DNA from: Chamaecrista fasciculata
Lineage: Eukaryota > Streptophyta > Magnoliopsida > Fabales > Fabaceae
Length of the DNA stretch: 64,000 nt
Direction of reading: 5' to 3'
NCBI GenBank assembly: GCA_003254925.1
Contig: QANZ01028759.1
Location: forward strand, 217,056-281,055
The position numbers and the translations under genes were made by a program. The notes beneath the pieces are model-generated. The model made no database searches. It was given only the letters and a program-made list of their open reading frames with translations, and was not told the DNA's origin. Below, piece after piece: positions 1 through 10,959 of the stretch. Positions within the stretch are counted from its first letter, which is position 1; each line of letters opens with the position of its first letter.

Positions 1-507
1 GAAACCCTAGTTTTGATTTTCCTCCTAAGAGTTAGAGAGAGAAAATACTCCTTTGCACACACATAGAGAAAGTCGACTTTCCCTAAGAGTTAGAGGAAGA
101 TTTCGACTTTGCTCTAGGAATTAGGGTTTGAGAGAAGAATAGGCAAGAAGGAGTTCTTGTGGGGGGATTCTTCTAGCGCCACCTCCAAAAGTCTGAATCA
201 TCAAGAAGGAGTTCTTGATATTCAGAGGTCTGTAGATTGGTCCCAGTAATTCCTTTGAGAAAGGAATTTGGAGGCTAGCACCTCGGTGATCAAAGAAACT
301 GTTCGTGTGGATTACTGGCAGAGGGAGAACTCTGGGAGTGGATCCGTGGAACTCGCCCCGTACAACCTGCGTTTGAAACTCTGAGGTATAACACTAACCA
401 AAGTTTTAAATTCTACTAGCGGATCCGTTCGGGAATCTTAGGACCTAGGCGTTATTTTTGAATTTTATTTTTGCTTCCGCTGCCCTTGGCGCCTACGATT
501 CCCAACA
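1..507 (+). mobile_element. Right part of a Copia-type LTR
   Basis: This is about 500 bp of the 3' part of an LTR that begins outside the window. It is nearly the same sequence as 48993-49499, the right part of a complete LTR whose ends (TGTTGG..CCAACA) and target duplication are visible, and it matches 41153-43249 in the opposite orientation. The element ends in CCCAACA at 507. No tRNA-type primer-binding site follows, so this is either a 3' LTR or a solo LTR. The 5 bases after it (ATAAC) are the expected target duplication, but the other copy lies outside the window. Confidence 0.85.
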
Positions 508-774
508 ATAACGTCATACTTCTTTTCACATCTATACATATTACATATAATTATAAAATATATAGAGACGTTGTAATATTGACAAATGAAATACTTTTAT
601 TACTTAATAAAGATTACATAATTTGAAGAACAAACCAAGCACCACAGAGACGAATAAAAGAACATAATAGAATACGACAAATTAAAAAGAACTGAATTCG
701 AAAGTTCACTAAGGAAACTACCAAACGTGTTTATTGAACGAAAAAACCACTTAAATAATAGCCAAATAAAAACC

Positions 775-2003
775 CTAAATAGACCTAAAATTTTCAAGGT
801 ACTCGAAGATATTGACTGGCTCCCAAACTGCATTAGCTGGATAAATCTCCATGACTTGGTTGTTTTGGTCTCCATCAGACTTATAGAACGGTAAAGACAC
901 CTGACCCATAACTTTATCATTAATTCTCAATCCGGTGTTCGTCTCATCGACAATGTAAACTCCTTCAATGAAACCAATTAAGTAACTACCATTGTACAGG
1001 CAAGGACTTTCCTGAAGCAAATTAACACCAACCACACCATTCAGCATATCTTCAAGTGTCATTTAGTAATACTTGCGAAAACGCCAGTCAAGAAACCTGA
1101 TCTGCATCATAACTCCTAACTTGGATTTGAACTGCATAAGGTTGCACGCCCGACTCTGCATAATATTAGGACACCTGAACCTCCTAAATTCGGAATTTGC
1201 AATGTCGAAACATACAACATAGTCAAGTGGATCAATAGCATTATAAGGTGCTTGGGATAGGAGGTAAATCACGGCACTGATCGTGACAAACATATGGAAA
1301 TCAACCTCGCCTAAACTGAACCATTGAGCAGATAACGAATTGTATAAGAAATATCTAATGCGATGATTGTCTTCGTTGTCGAAAATCACGAGAATATGGT
1401 ATGATTTAGTATTTTGCAAACATCCAAAGCAAAATTTCACGTGACCTAGAGTGATAAATATCGGTTAGTGAAATAATACATATGTCTGAGAAAATAAATT
1501 AGCAAAATCACATATGAAATCCACAAAAAATAAAGGATGGAAATACATACGTGTGTCAGGCACAATTGAGGGAATATTTATTTTCTGCATCCTCCTGATC
1601 AATGGGTTGCAAATCAAAAGGCGGGGTACATCATCAAGGCAAGATATTTCAGGCAAATAATACCATCACACACACCAATTATCACACACGAAATAACATT
1701 GTCTAACAATTCATGGCCCAACACCGAAATAAACTTCCCTGTAGTCAAATTCGTATTATAAATCTGAAATAGACGAAAATTTTGACGGAAATTGACCTTA
1801 GAAATACATAAAAGCATATATGACAGATACAAACTCCTCCATGAACTAAGCTGCATCTCCCGAATAACATCATCCTTCAAGGTCGCATACCAATTTTTGC
1901 TTACAAATTTCAAGTCTCCGGTCTTACAAGGAGGTAGACGAACTACTATATCAATCATTAAATCCATAGGGAGACCGGCATTGTTGGAAAAAAAGTCACT
2001 CAT
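775..2003 (-). pseudogene. F-box protein gene, probably broken
   Basis: The product would be a substrate-recognition subunit of an SCF ubiquitin ligase. Reading from the ATG at 2003, residues about 10-45 form an F-box (LPMDLMIDIVVRLPP, then a KFVSKNWYATL block). An F-box-associated region follows, with GVCDGIICL and LLICNPLIRR. The reading frame breaks near 1650 between those two motifs (a net shift of one or two bases). A clean phase-1 intron joins the frame downstream: donor at 1550, acceptor at 1446, 105 bp. After RFRKYY an in-frame TAA (1063-1065) interrupts the frame, yet open coding sequence continues directly after it to 775. Two disablements suggest a pseudogene. An assembly error at 1650 and a real stop at 1063 would instead give a shorter gene. 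It is co-oriented with and downstream of the RPA-like gene. Confidence 0.7.
1446..1550 (-). other. Intron in the F-box relic
   Basis: The donor GTATGT follows the exon end CCTGACACAC, and the acceptor CTCTAG precedes GTCACGTG. Joining them gives an arginine codon across the junction and restores the downstream frame (phase 1). This supports the former structure of the F-box gene. Confidence 0.7.
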
Positions 2004-3747
2004 ATTCCTATTGATATTCGCAAAGAAATGAGTATATGCATAACTAATGGAAGAATATGATATCCTTATATAACACTAAGCAATAACCACTTATATTTTT
2101 TGCGGGTGAAAATTACTCACCAAAATTTGAATTAATTTAAATAAATGGACGCCAGGTTTAGATTCAAATGACAAGATCAATATACACTTATCATTAATAG
2201 TATAATACAGGATAAATATTTATAACCAAATATCTTAAGAGATCACACCAACTAAGAGCCTTTAACTAAAAATATATTCACACTTCCTTAATATTAGGAA
2301 AAGGCCAAAAAAACATTAAACTGATGGGTGAATATGAACCACACAATAGCTGATTTTCAAAAAAAAAATGACAGTATAGAAATCCCTAAAATCAAGGCTC
2401 TAAATAATCATAAGAGATAATCTTTTTTTGTTATCTAAAATTACGAAAAACTTATAACTATACCCCCTAATTCGATTCATTGAAAATCAGGTTAACTAAT
2501 TGAAGATATAAAAATATCTATCGAAATAATATCAAATGACTTTATTTCAATAAAAATATTATGACAACGTATTGGTAAAAGCCTGGTTTAGGTAACTCAT
2601 TGACAAAAGAAGTATAGAAGTTGGTCTTTTAAAAAATTAGGGTTTATTATTGAAGATGCTTTAATTAGTAACAATATACAAAAAAACCTATATATTAAAA
2701 GATAAAAAATTGTCATTAAAAAAAATAATAAGCCAGAAAATTTAAGGCGTCAACAATTAAAAAAATTCATCTATTTATACACTACAAATAAAGGAGATAT
2801 GAGGAACCATACTTAATGATTTCACAAATGAATCAAAGAGATAGAAAAACATCAAAATCATACTAAATGAGTACTTACCGCTATAACATTCCAATAGCGC
2901 ATGCAAAGTAATTATGGAATAGGAGTGGAATTTCACATTGGAACAAAATCTAAAACTATACTTTTCCGGTTCGACGAAGAAAGTGATATTTAAAAAGTCG
3001 GAGTCTTATCTCAAGATATGTATAATATGACACGAAAAACAAAAAGGAAGAAAAATATCATCTGATTATTTACAACTGGTAAGAGATTATTTCCAAAAAG
3101 ACAATGAGTATATAATTCATACTTTAAGCTTATATTCACCACCGATTGGGGATATAAGTGATGCAAAACCTTAATATAATGGGGAAAGCCATTTTTGATC
3201 AAGATTATAGATATTCTTAATGTACAAACCTATATTATTTTAAACCTCGAGTTTTTAAACCTGTTAATAAAAATGATAAACGTTTAGAATTACTAATCTG
3301 AAAAATCAAACGATCTTCTTCATAATCGTTGTGTTGAGATATTGAATTAACTTCCATAATTTTGTCAAATTATGTGATCCGCAATGGTAGTGGTTTAAAA
3401 AGATTTCTATCAATGAGATATAGTATCAAAAAGATCATAATCTTAACAAACAATTGCATTAACATAGATTCTATAAATAAAAGACCAAATAATTAATAAA
3501 TAATGTCGAGAAATTTCAAAATTAAAGGAGATAACAAATGAATCAATTGAAGGCAGACAACATCTTAAGTCAACGAAATGTTGATAACGTTCATTATTGA
3601 AAGAAACGAAGTTCAATAGTATGCAAATAGAATGAATAATAAAGATGAGCCCGAAAACTTAAAAAACAACAACTGAATACTGAAAAAAAAAAAATAGGAT
3701 AAATGACACGAACACCAACATATAGCTTGGCTAGCCTGACCAACATA
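2004..3747. other. AT-rich intergenic stretch, no gene seen
   Basis: This holds the 5' flank of the F-box relic and the 3' flank of the RPA-like gene. Only short AT-rich open frames occur and none resembles a known domain. No inverted repeats with target duplications were recognised. Confidence 0.5.
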
Positions 3748-6240
3748 TCACTTCTTCTGCTTGATCTTCTTTGGCAAAGGTCCAGCATCCCCATCACCAT
3801 TAGCCTTCGTCACGGTTGATCTCTTATTATAGGTGTATGCCGACTTCTTTGATGTTGTGTTGGACCCTTGGCCGGCTGAAATAACCACAACAGGGGCGAC
3901 TTTGACAATGGCGAAATCAGGGGTTTCTTGAACCCCATGAGTGTCTGGGTTCTTTAAAGTGTTCTCTGAAATAGAACTCGCAGCAGAACTTGATAAATTG
4001 ATTGTGTCAATAGGGTTGTTCACGTCAGAAAATGACAAAGTTTGACATAACTTGTCGTTATCAACATTAATGTGGCTATGTATAGGTGTCTCAAAATTGA
4101 CCTCTGGAGATTCAGCATCTGAGTCCTATATAAAATAATACGTCGCAAATAAAGGACATGAATAATAGAAACGCGCAATCCTCCAAATTTTTTATAACTA
4201 ATATTACAAAGTGAGCATCTAATGTTTTCCAAATGGGTCGAAATCATTTACCACGTTTGAAGCTTCTCCCGCGGTTCTGATGGTATCTTCGTTATGTACC
4301 TAATTTTATCAAAAGATTTTTCACAAATCAAAATCATAGTGTGATTAACTTTTACACCAACTAAAAAACAGGTCATCACTCCTTTGGAATACCTTATTAG
4401 ATGGATCAAGTTGAGCAATCAAATCCTCGTCCCAGGACATATGCTGAACAGTAAATGATGGATTGCCAAAATCACTAATGACACTGGCTGTGATTTTAAA
4501 GATGAACTTCTTCCCAAGAAAATTATCAAACACCTCAGGAAAATTTAGCTCATCATCGGAGTCCTAACAGGGAACGTAAAGAAAAGAAGTTATTAACTGG
4601 GATTAATAAACAAATATATCAAATCCTCACAATCACGAAAAACTTTAGGAGACTAACCTTAAGATGAGTCTTGCGAAGTTCTCCTGTGGTAACTCCAAGA
4701 AACTTAGTTGCATCTTTATCAAAGAGAGTAATATTCACAGCCCCAGTTTGATCAACAACATTAAGATCGATCTTGAACCTAAAACAAAAAAGCGATCGCT
4801 GTTTACATCTAAAAAGTATAAATATATAGATATAGTCGGGAAGAACAAATAATATACAACCAAACCTCACGAATGGCGTAGCAACGGTTTTATCACACTT
4901 TCCACAACGAAATGAGTTTCGATTAGGCGTCACTTTCCTTGCACATTTCTTACATGAATCATAGTACCACAACCTATCATTATTAACACATAGGACGGTG
5001 GCAATGATACATGCCACAGATCTATTCGGTAAATAAAAGATATCATTTATATCGGAGATTGTTACACCTTGAAAAACCGCACCAGCCGCCGAAGCTACAT
5101 TGGATGCGTTCGAATGAGAATTCTGAACCAAGTCAGGGCTAACTCGTTCGAACACATCAAATCCATCTATAAATTGCTTGATCTCAGGTATGGCAGCATT
5201 GATGAACACGCGAGTAGCATACATGGAGTTTGTCAGTGTCATCTCATCCTTATACTCCTTGATACGACACCATTGCAAAGCAACAACTATAGGGCCATCC
5301 TTATACGTAGACATGTAATTTTGGACAACTTCAGCAAAATCCCCCCAAAGAGTAACCCGTGCTTTACATTTCCTAAAATGTCAATAGTTAATTTATAATT
5401 AGCAAGCAAACTTGAAATAAATAAATAACTGACAAAGAATTACAAACATACTCGACATCCTCAATCTCCATATTCACACGCCTAGCCACAGGCTTGGCCT
5501 CTTTTGCTGTGTCAATAGTTTCTTTGTTCGAAGCACCATCGATAGCAGCCTTCTCCAATTCCTTTTCAGGTTCAATACTCTCTATTATAGCAGTGACCTT
5601 TCCTAGAACATCTTTTTCAAAAAACAATCACATAGTTAAAAATATAAATAAGGAATGTCATATAATAGGTAAAAAAAGAAAACGAACCATACCAACTAAA
5701 CTTTGTAAATTGGCATCTTTAGAGGTGACGATAGACAGCGGAACAAATTCAAATCCATGCATGGGTATGGTAGTGTCCTCGGGATGTCTAGAAAACCGCG
5801 TACCAGATTGCAAAATTATCTTAAAACTGTGGTTGGTACTACGAAAACGTGCGCTGTTGTGTCCAACAGTAAATTCTGATAACATGTACAAATATCCTTC
5901 TTTCATAAGGTTCCTAAACTTCCCATCATTTTGAGGCGTCGCAGATGCCCCTATCTTCGTATTCTGAAAGAGACAATAATTGGAAGTAAATATGTCGTTT
6001 TATATCACTAAGAATCAAATATGAAATTTACGAAAAAAAACTGTTTACCTCGTTGTCACATAACACCATATCTAAGCTTGGACCTTTGTTATCTTTCTTT
6101 GAACTCGAGAATCGTGGCCTATTATCATTCTTCTCACCAAACGGCGTGACATCCCACATTCGAATTACACGAACCTTAACACACCAGTTGTATGATAAAG
6201 GAGTGATAGCGCTTAATGGTTTTGGACGATCAGCACTCAT
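3748..6240 (-). CDS. Replication protein A large-subunit (RPA70)-like protein, 8 exons
   Basis: Single-stranded-DNA-binding protein of the RPA70/DUF223 family. Exons (minus strand): 6049-6240, 5693-5963, 5452-5611, 4866-5372, 4658-4778, 4393-4563, 4252-4299, 3748-4125. All introns are GT..AG with matching phases, and the sum is 1848 nt, or 615 residues. The first exons resemble the RPA-type OB fold (MVLCDNE..TKIGASATP). Exon 4 carries the central OB fold and then CKKC and CGKC (about residues 347-366), the zinc ribbon of the C-terminal DNA-binding domain, which continues into exon 5. Exons 6-8 are acidic and Ser/Thr-rich, ending in a basic PLPKKIKQKK that may be a nuclear signal. The ATG at 6240 was chosen because the upstream in-frame ATG (6342) precedes the TATA box. 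It may be a host gene or a Helitron passenger, since plant Helitrons often carry RPA-like genes. No Rep/helicase is seen in the window. Confidence 0.87.
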
Positions 6241-6303
6241 TGTAATTCTTAGGAGAAAATAATATGGTGTTTTATGGAGTGAGTTATTAATGAAGAGTTG
6301 CAC

Positions 6304-6310
6304 TATATAT
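6304..6310 (-). promoter_or_regulatory. Probable TATA box of the RPA-like gene
   Basis: A TATATA run on the minus strand lies about 65 bp upstream of the chosen ATG (6240). This spacing allows a short 5' leader of roughly 30-40 nt and argues against the upstream in-frame ATG at 6342. Confidence 0.5.
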
Positions 6311-7604
6311 AATGAAAAATTCGGCGAGCTTAAGATCTTCAAATGTTTGAAATTTTAAATAAATCCCGCATTCATGTGATCAGACGGTTAGAATTCAAAA
6401 CACGAAATCACAATTATATAGAGGGATATCGGGCTTTACACAAAATATTTATATAAAAATGTTTGGTTGTTGTTATCCTAAGATGTAGGGATATCGACAT
6501 TCATATAATAATTCAGAGGATAATTGATGAGGCAAACCCCATTATGCGAATTATTATTTCAAATAGATAGAAAATCGGCAACAAAAAGATTTCACAGTCT
6601 ATTTAGTAACCAATGTATGTATCATATAATTGAATTTGAATTTGAATTTGATTTAGATTTTCCGAAAATAGTTGATTAGTTTTGGAATATATATCCGAAA
6701 ATATAATTGTTAAATAGAATTTGGATTAGAGGTCCGAAAATGAAGGAAAATAGAGCGGAATCCTAATTAATCCAAAAGCGATGGTCATTTTTTTTCTCTA
6801 AATAGCATTTACGATGACTATAACAATATATTAAAAAATGAAAATTGCTGGAAAATATGTCGAAAATCAAGGAGAGTCAGATTGATATGCAGATTGAGGA
6901 GAAATATTTGGGAAAATTAATTACGAAGGAGCTATTAAAAAATGGTAATACGTGGAAATTAAATGGCGAAAATTAAGGGGAGGCCAAAATGTACACATGT
7001 ACGTGATTGAAGTCACTTCATGATTAAACATATAATAGATTGATAAATATAATTCTTAAACTTTCAATTTTGATCAAACAACATTCTTAAATAACTTCAA
7101 TTTTTTGAAGTTTAAGAGTCTTAAATAAGCACAATTGAAAATTTAAAAAATTTATTTGTCAAGTTTTAAAACTCAAGAATTTTAAATTAATAAAGTTAAA
7201 ACTTAAAAATTTGTGTATATGAAATTTTAAAAAAAAATTGTTAATATATATATATACCCATGAATAATTTTATCCATCAAATGTATTGTCTACTCAAAAG
7301 AAACATACATGAATATATAAAATCTTTACAAGTTTACTTACAAGATTATGCTAACTCGTTGACACTTGTGGGTACGGGACTATCTTAGCCTCTAAAGTCT
7401 TGTCATTATAGTATTCCATTTAATGCCACAATAATGACTACCGTCTACCTACCTGTGGGACAAGTGATTATTCTGTCTTCAATACTATTAATTGATTAAT
7501 TGTTGGAGTTCTTTTCCATATATAATTAATAGATAGATTCAACTGAGTCTAAGTTAAAATAAAAATTAACTCAAAGAATTGAACATTCATTTCAAAATTA
7601 AATA
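6311..7604. other. AT-rich intergenic stretch, no gene seen
   Basis: Upstream region of the RPA-like gene. It contains AT-rich sequence with short direct repeats of GAATTT near 6640 and a TA run near 7245. No coding, RNA or transposon structure could be supported. Confidence 0.5.
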
Positions 7605-7876
7605 CTCCCTCCGTCCTAAAATACCTGCTTTTTAAGATAAATATACACAGATTAAGGAAATGATTAATTTATCTAAAATTGAGAGAAAATAAGATTAAAA
7701 GACTAAATTGTCCTCATTAAATTACTTCTAATTACTCTCACTAATTCAATATCTTTGACTTTTAATAGGGATAGAATGATAAAAAATAATTAATGCTCTC
7801 TTGATTTTGTAAAACATCAGGTATTTTGGAACAAAAAAAATCCTCCAACAAAATAGATATTTTGGGATAGAGGGAG
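7605..7876. mobile_element. Stowaway (Tc1/mariner) MITE
   Basis: This 272-bp element has terminal inverted repeats CTCCCTCCGTCCTAAAATA and TATTTTGGGATAGAGGGAG. It is flanked on both sides by the dinucleotide TA (7603-7604 and 7877-7878). The CTCCCTCCGT terminus and TA duplication are the hallmarks of Stowaway MITEs. It has no coding capacity. Confidence 0.93.
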
Positions 7877-7942
7877 TAGTAAATTATCTAATTTCACTCA
7901 AAATAACGACAATATATGTATATATATATATATTAAGATGCG

Positions 7943-8607
7943 TTTTTTTTTTGTCTAACATAAACTTCATTCATGAAGAAGTGAGTACAATAGCACATTG
8001 GCTATACAACAAAGGAGATACACATGGCTCAAATCTAACACTAAAGCTCAGCTATGAACTCCTAAAAAACTGATTACAAAGGAGAATCACAGAAAGTCAG
8101 GCAACACACCTAACAATATCAAGAGATAAATGCAAATCTCCTCTCAAATACAGATCTACTCTAAACTTATTTTAAAAAAAAACAAAGAAAAAACAAAAGA
8201 GATAGAGGCAACACACCTCTCTTCACTCTCAGAGGAAGGCTCTTCCAATTTTTCTCCTTCATGATTAGCACAAGAGTAGATCTAGAGATTAAAAAAGATA
8301 AACCCTTTCCTAATGAAAGGGGCAAAAACTTCCCTAATGGGAAGAAAACTTCCCTAATGGAAGTAGAGACCTCCCTAATGGAGGAAGAGACAAAAAATAC
8401 CTAGAAAAAAAGAGGGGCCGCTGGTATACACCGGAGCCGTCGCCGTCAGTGTTGCTTCAGAAGCTACCACCGCCGAAGTCGCCGCCGCCATCGCTTTCGC
8501 CGGGGATGCCATAGGAGGCGCCAACCAACAGCCCCTCATGGGGCTTTTGAACTTGAAGCAAGAAACCCTAGCAGAGCGTTTTCTGCGGCTAGGGTTAGAA
8601 TAAGTGT
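7943..8607 (-). mobile_element. Retroposon (LINE-like) copy with poly(A) tail
   Basis: Read on the minus strand, this starts near 8607 with a GC-rich leader (ACCCTAGCCGCAG) and ends in a poly(A) tract (T run at 7943-7952). Flanking AGATGCG repeats (7936-7942 and 8608-8614) look like a target duplication, as expected of target-primed reverse transcription. A related sequence with the same CTTCCCTAATGG-type repeats occurs at about 36450-36900. No reverse transcriptase frame is present, so this is a non-autonomous or 5'-derived copy. The short GC-rich open frame inside (8375-8635) is probably not a gene. Confidence 0.65.
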
Positions 8608-10196
8608 AGATGCGTTGAGAAACCTTAAAATTCAATCTTTACATCACTATATAAAATGATTATAGGCCCATTACCAAAATGCAAAGAATTGGGCTTTGTC
8701 CATATACCTAAGGGGGCTTTTGGAATTACTGCTCAAGACTATATATTTATAGAAGAAGTCTAAAAGCTTCGGGGCCTCTTTTCTAATGGACATACTTAAA
8801 ACGGAATCACAAAGTCAGGATGAAAATAATTGGGCTTTGTGCATATAATTGGGCTCAACTCTATATTTATATTCTGACAAAAAAAATATATGTTTGTATA
8901 TATAAAAAGTCTGAAAGTTTTGGGGCTTTTTTACATAGAGAAAGCATTGTTTGAGGGATTGCCATCCCTCCTCTTTTTTTGTTTTTCTTTTTTTCATTTT
9001 TTTTGTTTAGATTTCATTTCAAATTTACAATCTAGACTCCATTCCAAACCATGATGATGGTGAAGAACAAATTCTCCGAGAGGATTGCTAGATCTGGCAT
9101 AAAATCCTTGAAGATCAACAAAGCAAGTTTGAAATTAGACTGCAAAAAGTAATTGTTAGATGTTATGGAGCCCCTCTATGTAAAACGTCTCTATTTGAGC
9201 TTGGTGTCCACCTGTGCTAGTTCACACTGTTTTTAAGAAGATAAGATTTTGCTAACTACTTCTTTTACTATCTAATTTGGTCTAGTGATAGTTTGTTGTA
9301 TTGTTCTCTTACCATTCTATGTTGTTTGGGGTTAGATTTTTATTTTCATTTCAATGAAAGTACAGATTTTGTGTTGAAAGCAATTTGTAGGGGTGATCTG
9401 CGAGACCTTTTAGTTTATATCTCATGTTTTTTATGAATGAAAATAAAGTATGACAAAAAAAAAATTACAAAGTTAGGCTGGAAAAAATTATTTTTTAATC
9501 CTTTAATCTATTCCAAAATTACGTTGTTTGTTTTTTTGGTCTATTCCAAAATTACGTTGTTGAATACTATAATTATGTGTTTTTGTCTGTCTTCTTCTGT
9601 AAATATGAATTATTTAGTCCTCATGGATATTATTTTAGGAATTACATAGTTGACATTTATATAAAAAATATATATATTCAATATCTAGACACTAAATTAT
9701 AGTTTCTTAAAAAATAATTAAGAGATCAAAAAATGGTTTTTCCTTATTAAGTTGGAAGTGGGATTTTTATGGAGATGAGAGAGCAAGAAAAAAAAATTCA
9801 TAAAGAAATCAATTGATTGGATTTCAATTCCCTATCTCTCTATCTTTTTCTGCCTTGCCCTCACTTTAAGGACTTTATCTTTCCTATTTAAAAGCTTGAA
9901 AGTGAAAACTTATATCAATTAATGATTCAATGGGATGCTTTTCAGCATTAGTTTTACTATTTCTTTTAAAGAGAAAAAGTAGAATTTTTAATTATTTTTT
10001 TTAGGGATTATTAGGACTAAATTGATCATAAACACTATACGAAAGAAAAACCATAAAAGTTATAGTATATGAAAAATAAGATTAACTAATCCAATCTAGT
10101 GTGTCTAACCGTCTTGAACAGGGTGACTTTCTGTGCATGTTGAGGTGATGAAGCTACCATTGGGCCAAAGGCTTTTGAGTTTTGACATTATATTAT
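8608..10196. other. Non-coding region with retroposon-like tail
   Basis: No gene is seen. Two related stretches (about 8685-8770 and 8830-8935, sharing AATTGGGCTTTGT..CATATA) form a diverged direct duplication. A poly(A)-like run at 9452-9464 after AATAAAGTATG is followed by TTACAAAGTTAGGCTGG, which resembles ATCACAAAGTCAGGATG at 8805-8821. That would fit an old retroposed copy spanning about 8822-9464 on the plus strand, with a mutated target duplication. Confidence 0.4.
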
Positions 10197-10370
10197 ATCC
10201 ATTTTTTTATTTAGGCAAAAATACTCTTTTGCCTCTAAATTTTATATTAATTTTCATTTTCATCCTTAATTTTTGTTTATATATCCATTTTTTTATTTAG
10301 GAAAAAATACTCTTTTGCCTCTAAATTTTATATTATTTTTCATTTTCATCCCCAATGTTTGTTTATTATT
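10197..10370. repeat. Tandem duplication of a MITE fragment
   Basis: Two direct copies of about 87 bp share ATATCCATTTTTTTATTTAGG, with AAAATACTCTTTTGCCTCTAA and a following ATTTTCATTTTCATCC. The motif is related to the end of the Mutator-like MITE at 30947-31440 (GGCAAAAGTAC). Near-identity of the two copies suggests a recent duplication. Confidence 0.6.
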
Positions 10371-10496
10371 AGTTATATTTTATTCCTATAATTTCATATT
10401 TTTGTCGATTTTATCTTTTGACTAATTTTTTTCAATAAAAATATAATTTTACACACATCTCAAAACAAAACATGTTGATCCAATACCTGGAGATGG

Positions 10497-10652
10497 CACC
10501 GGATCCTCTGCCGTACCGCACGGTGTGCGGTGCGGCAGAGGCCAATAGGGGAGCGCCACGTGGCGCCACGTGTGCAGGCGCGCCCACGTGGCACTCTCCT
10601 ATTGGTCCCTGCCGCACCGCACACCGTGCGGTACGGCAGAGGATCCCCTCCC
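10497..10652. mobile_element. Short GC-rich foldback element, Mutator-like MITE candidate
   Basis: This 156-bp element is almost entirely an inverted repeat. Its arms begin GGATCCTCTGCCGTACCGCA and are near-perfect for about 60 bp. It is flanked by CCTGGAGATGG (10486-10496) and CCTAGAGATGG (10653-10663), an 11-bp duplication with one mismatch, which fits the 9-11 bp duplications of Mutator-like elements. It contains several CACGTG hexamers and is strikingly GC-rich in an AT-rich setting. Confidence 0.75.
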
Positions 10653-10959
10653 CCTAGAGATGGAAGACATTACTTTTGCAACTGCTCTCTTTATATATTT
10701 GTCTTACAAACAATGATCCAATATTCCAACCAATGGCTTTAATCTTATTCTTAATGAGATGAATATTTGACTTGGTTAATTCTAAACCTCCTTTTCTTTT
10801 TGGTTCGGCATCAAGAGTCAGTTTCTTAAAGAGGTATAATTCTGAAGAACCTTTTTATCTCCGCTTGGCCTTATAAAGAAAGGCTCCTTGACAAGCTTAG
10901 GATAAGCGTTTAATGACAATAATTGAGACTCATTCATTGTACCATATTTTATTATTGTT

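Noticed and set aside
3594-3800. 68-codon minus-strand frame at the 3' end of the RPA-like gene
   Set aside because: It overlaps the terminal exon in another frame and extends into the 3' UTR.
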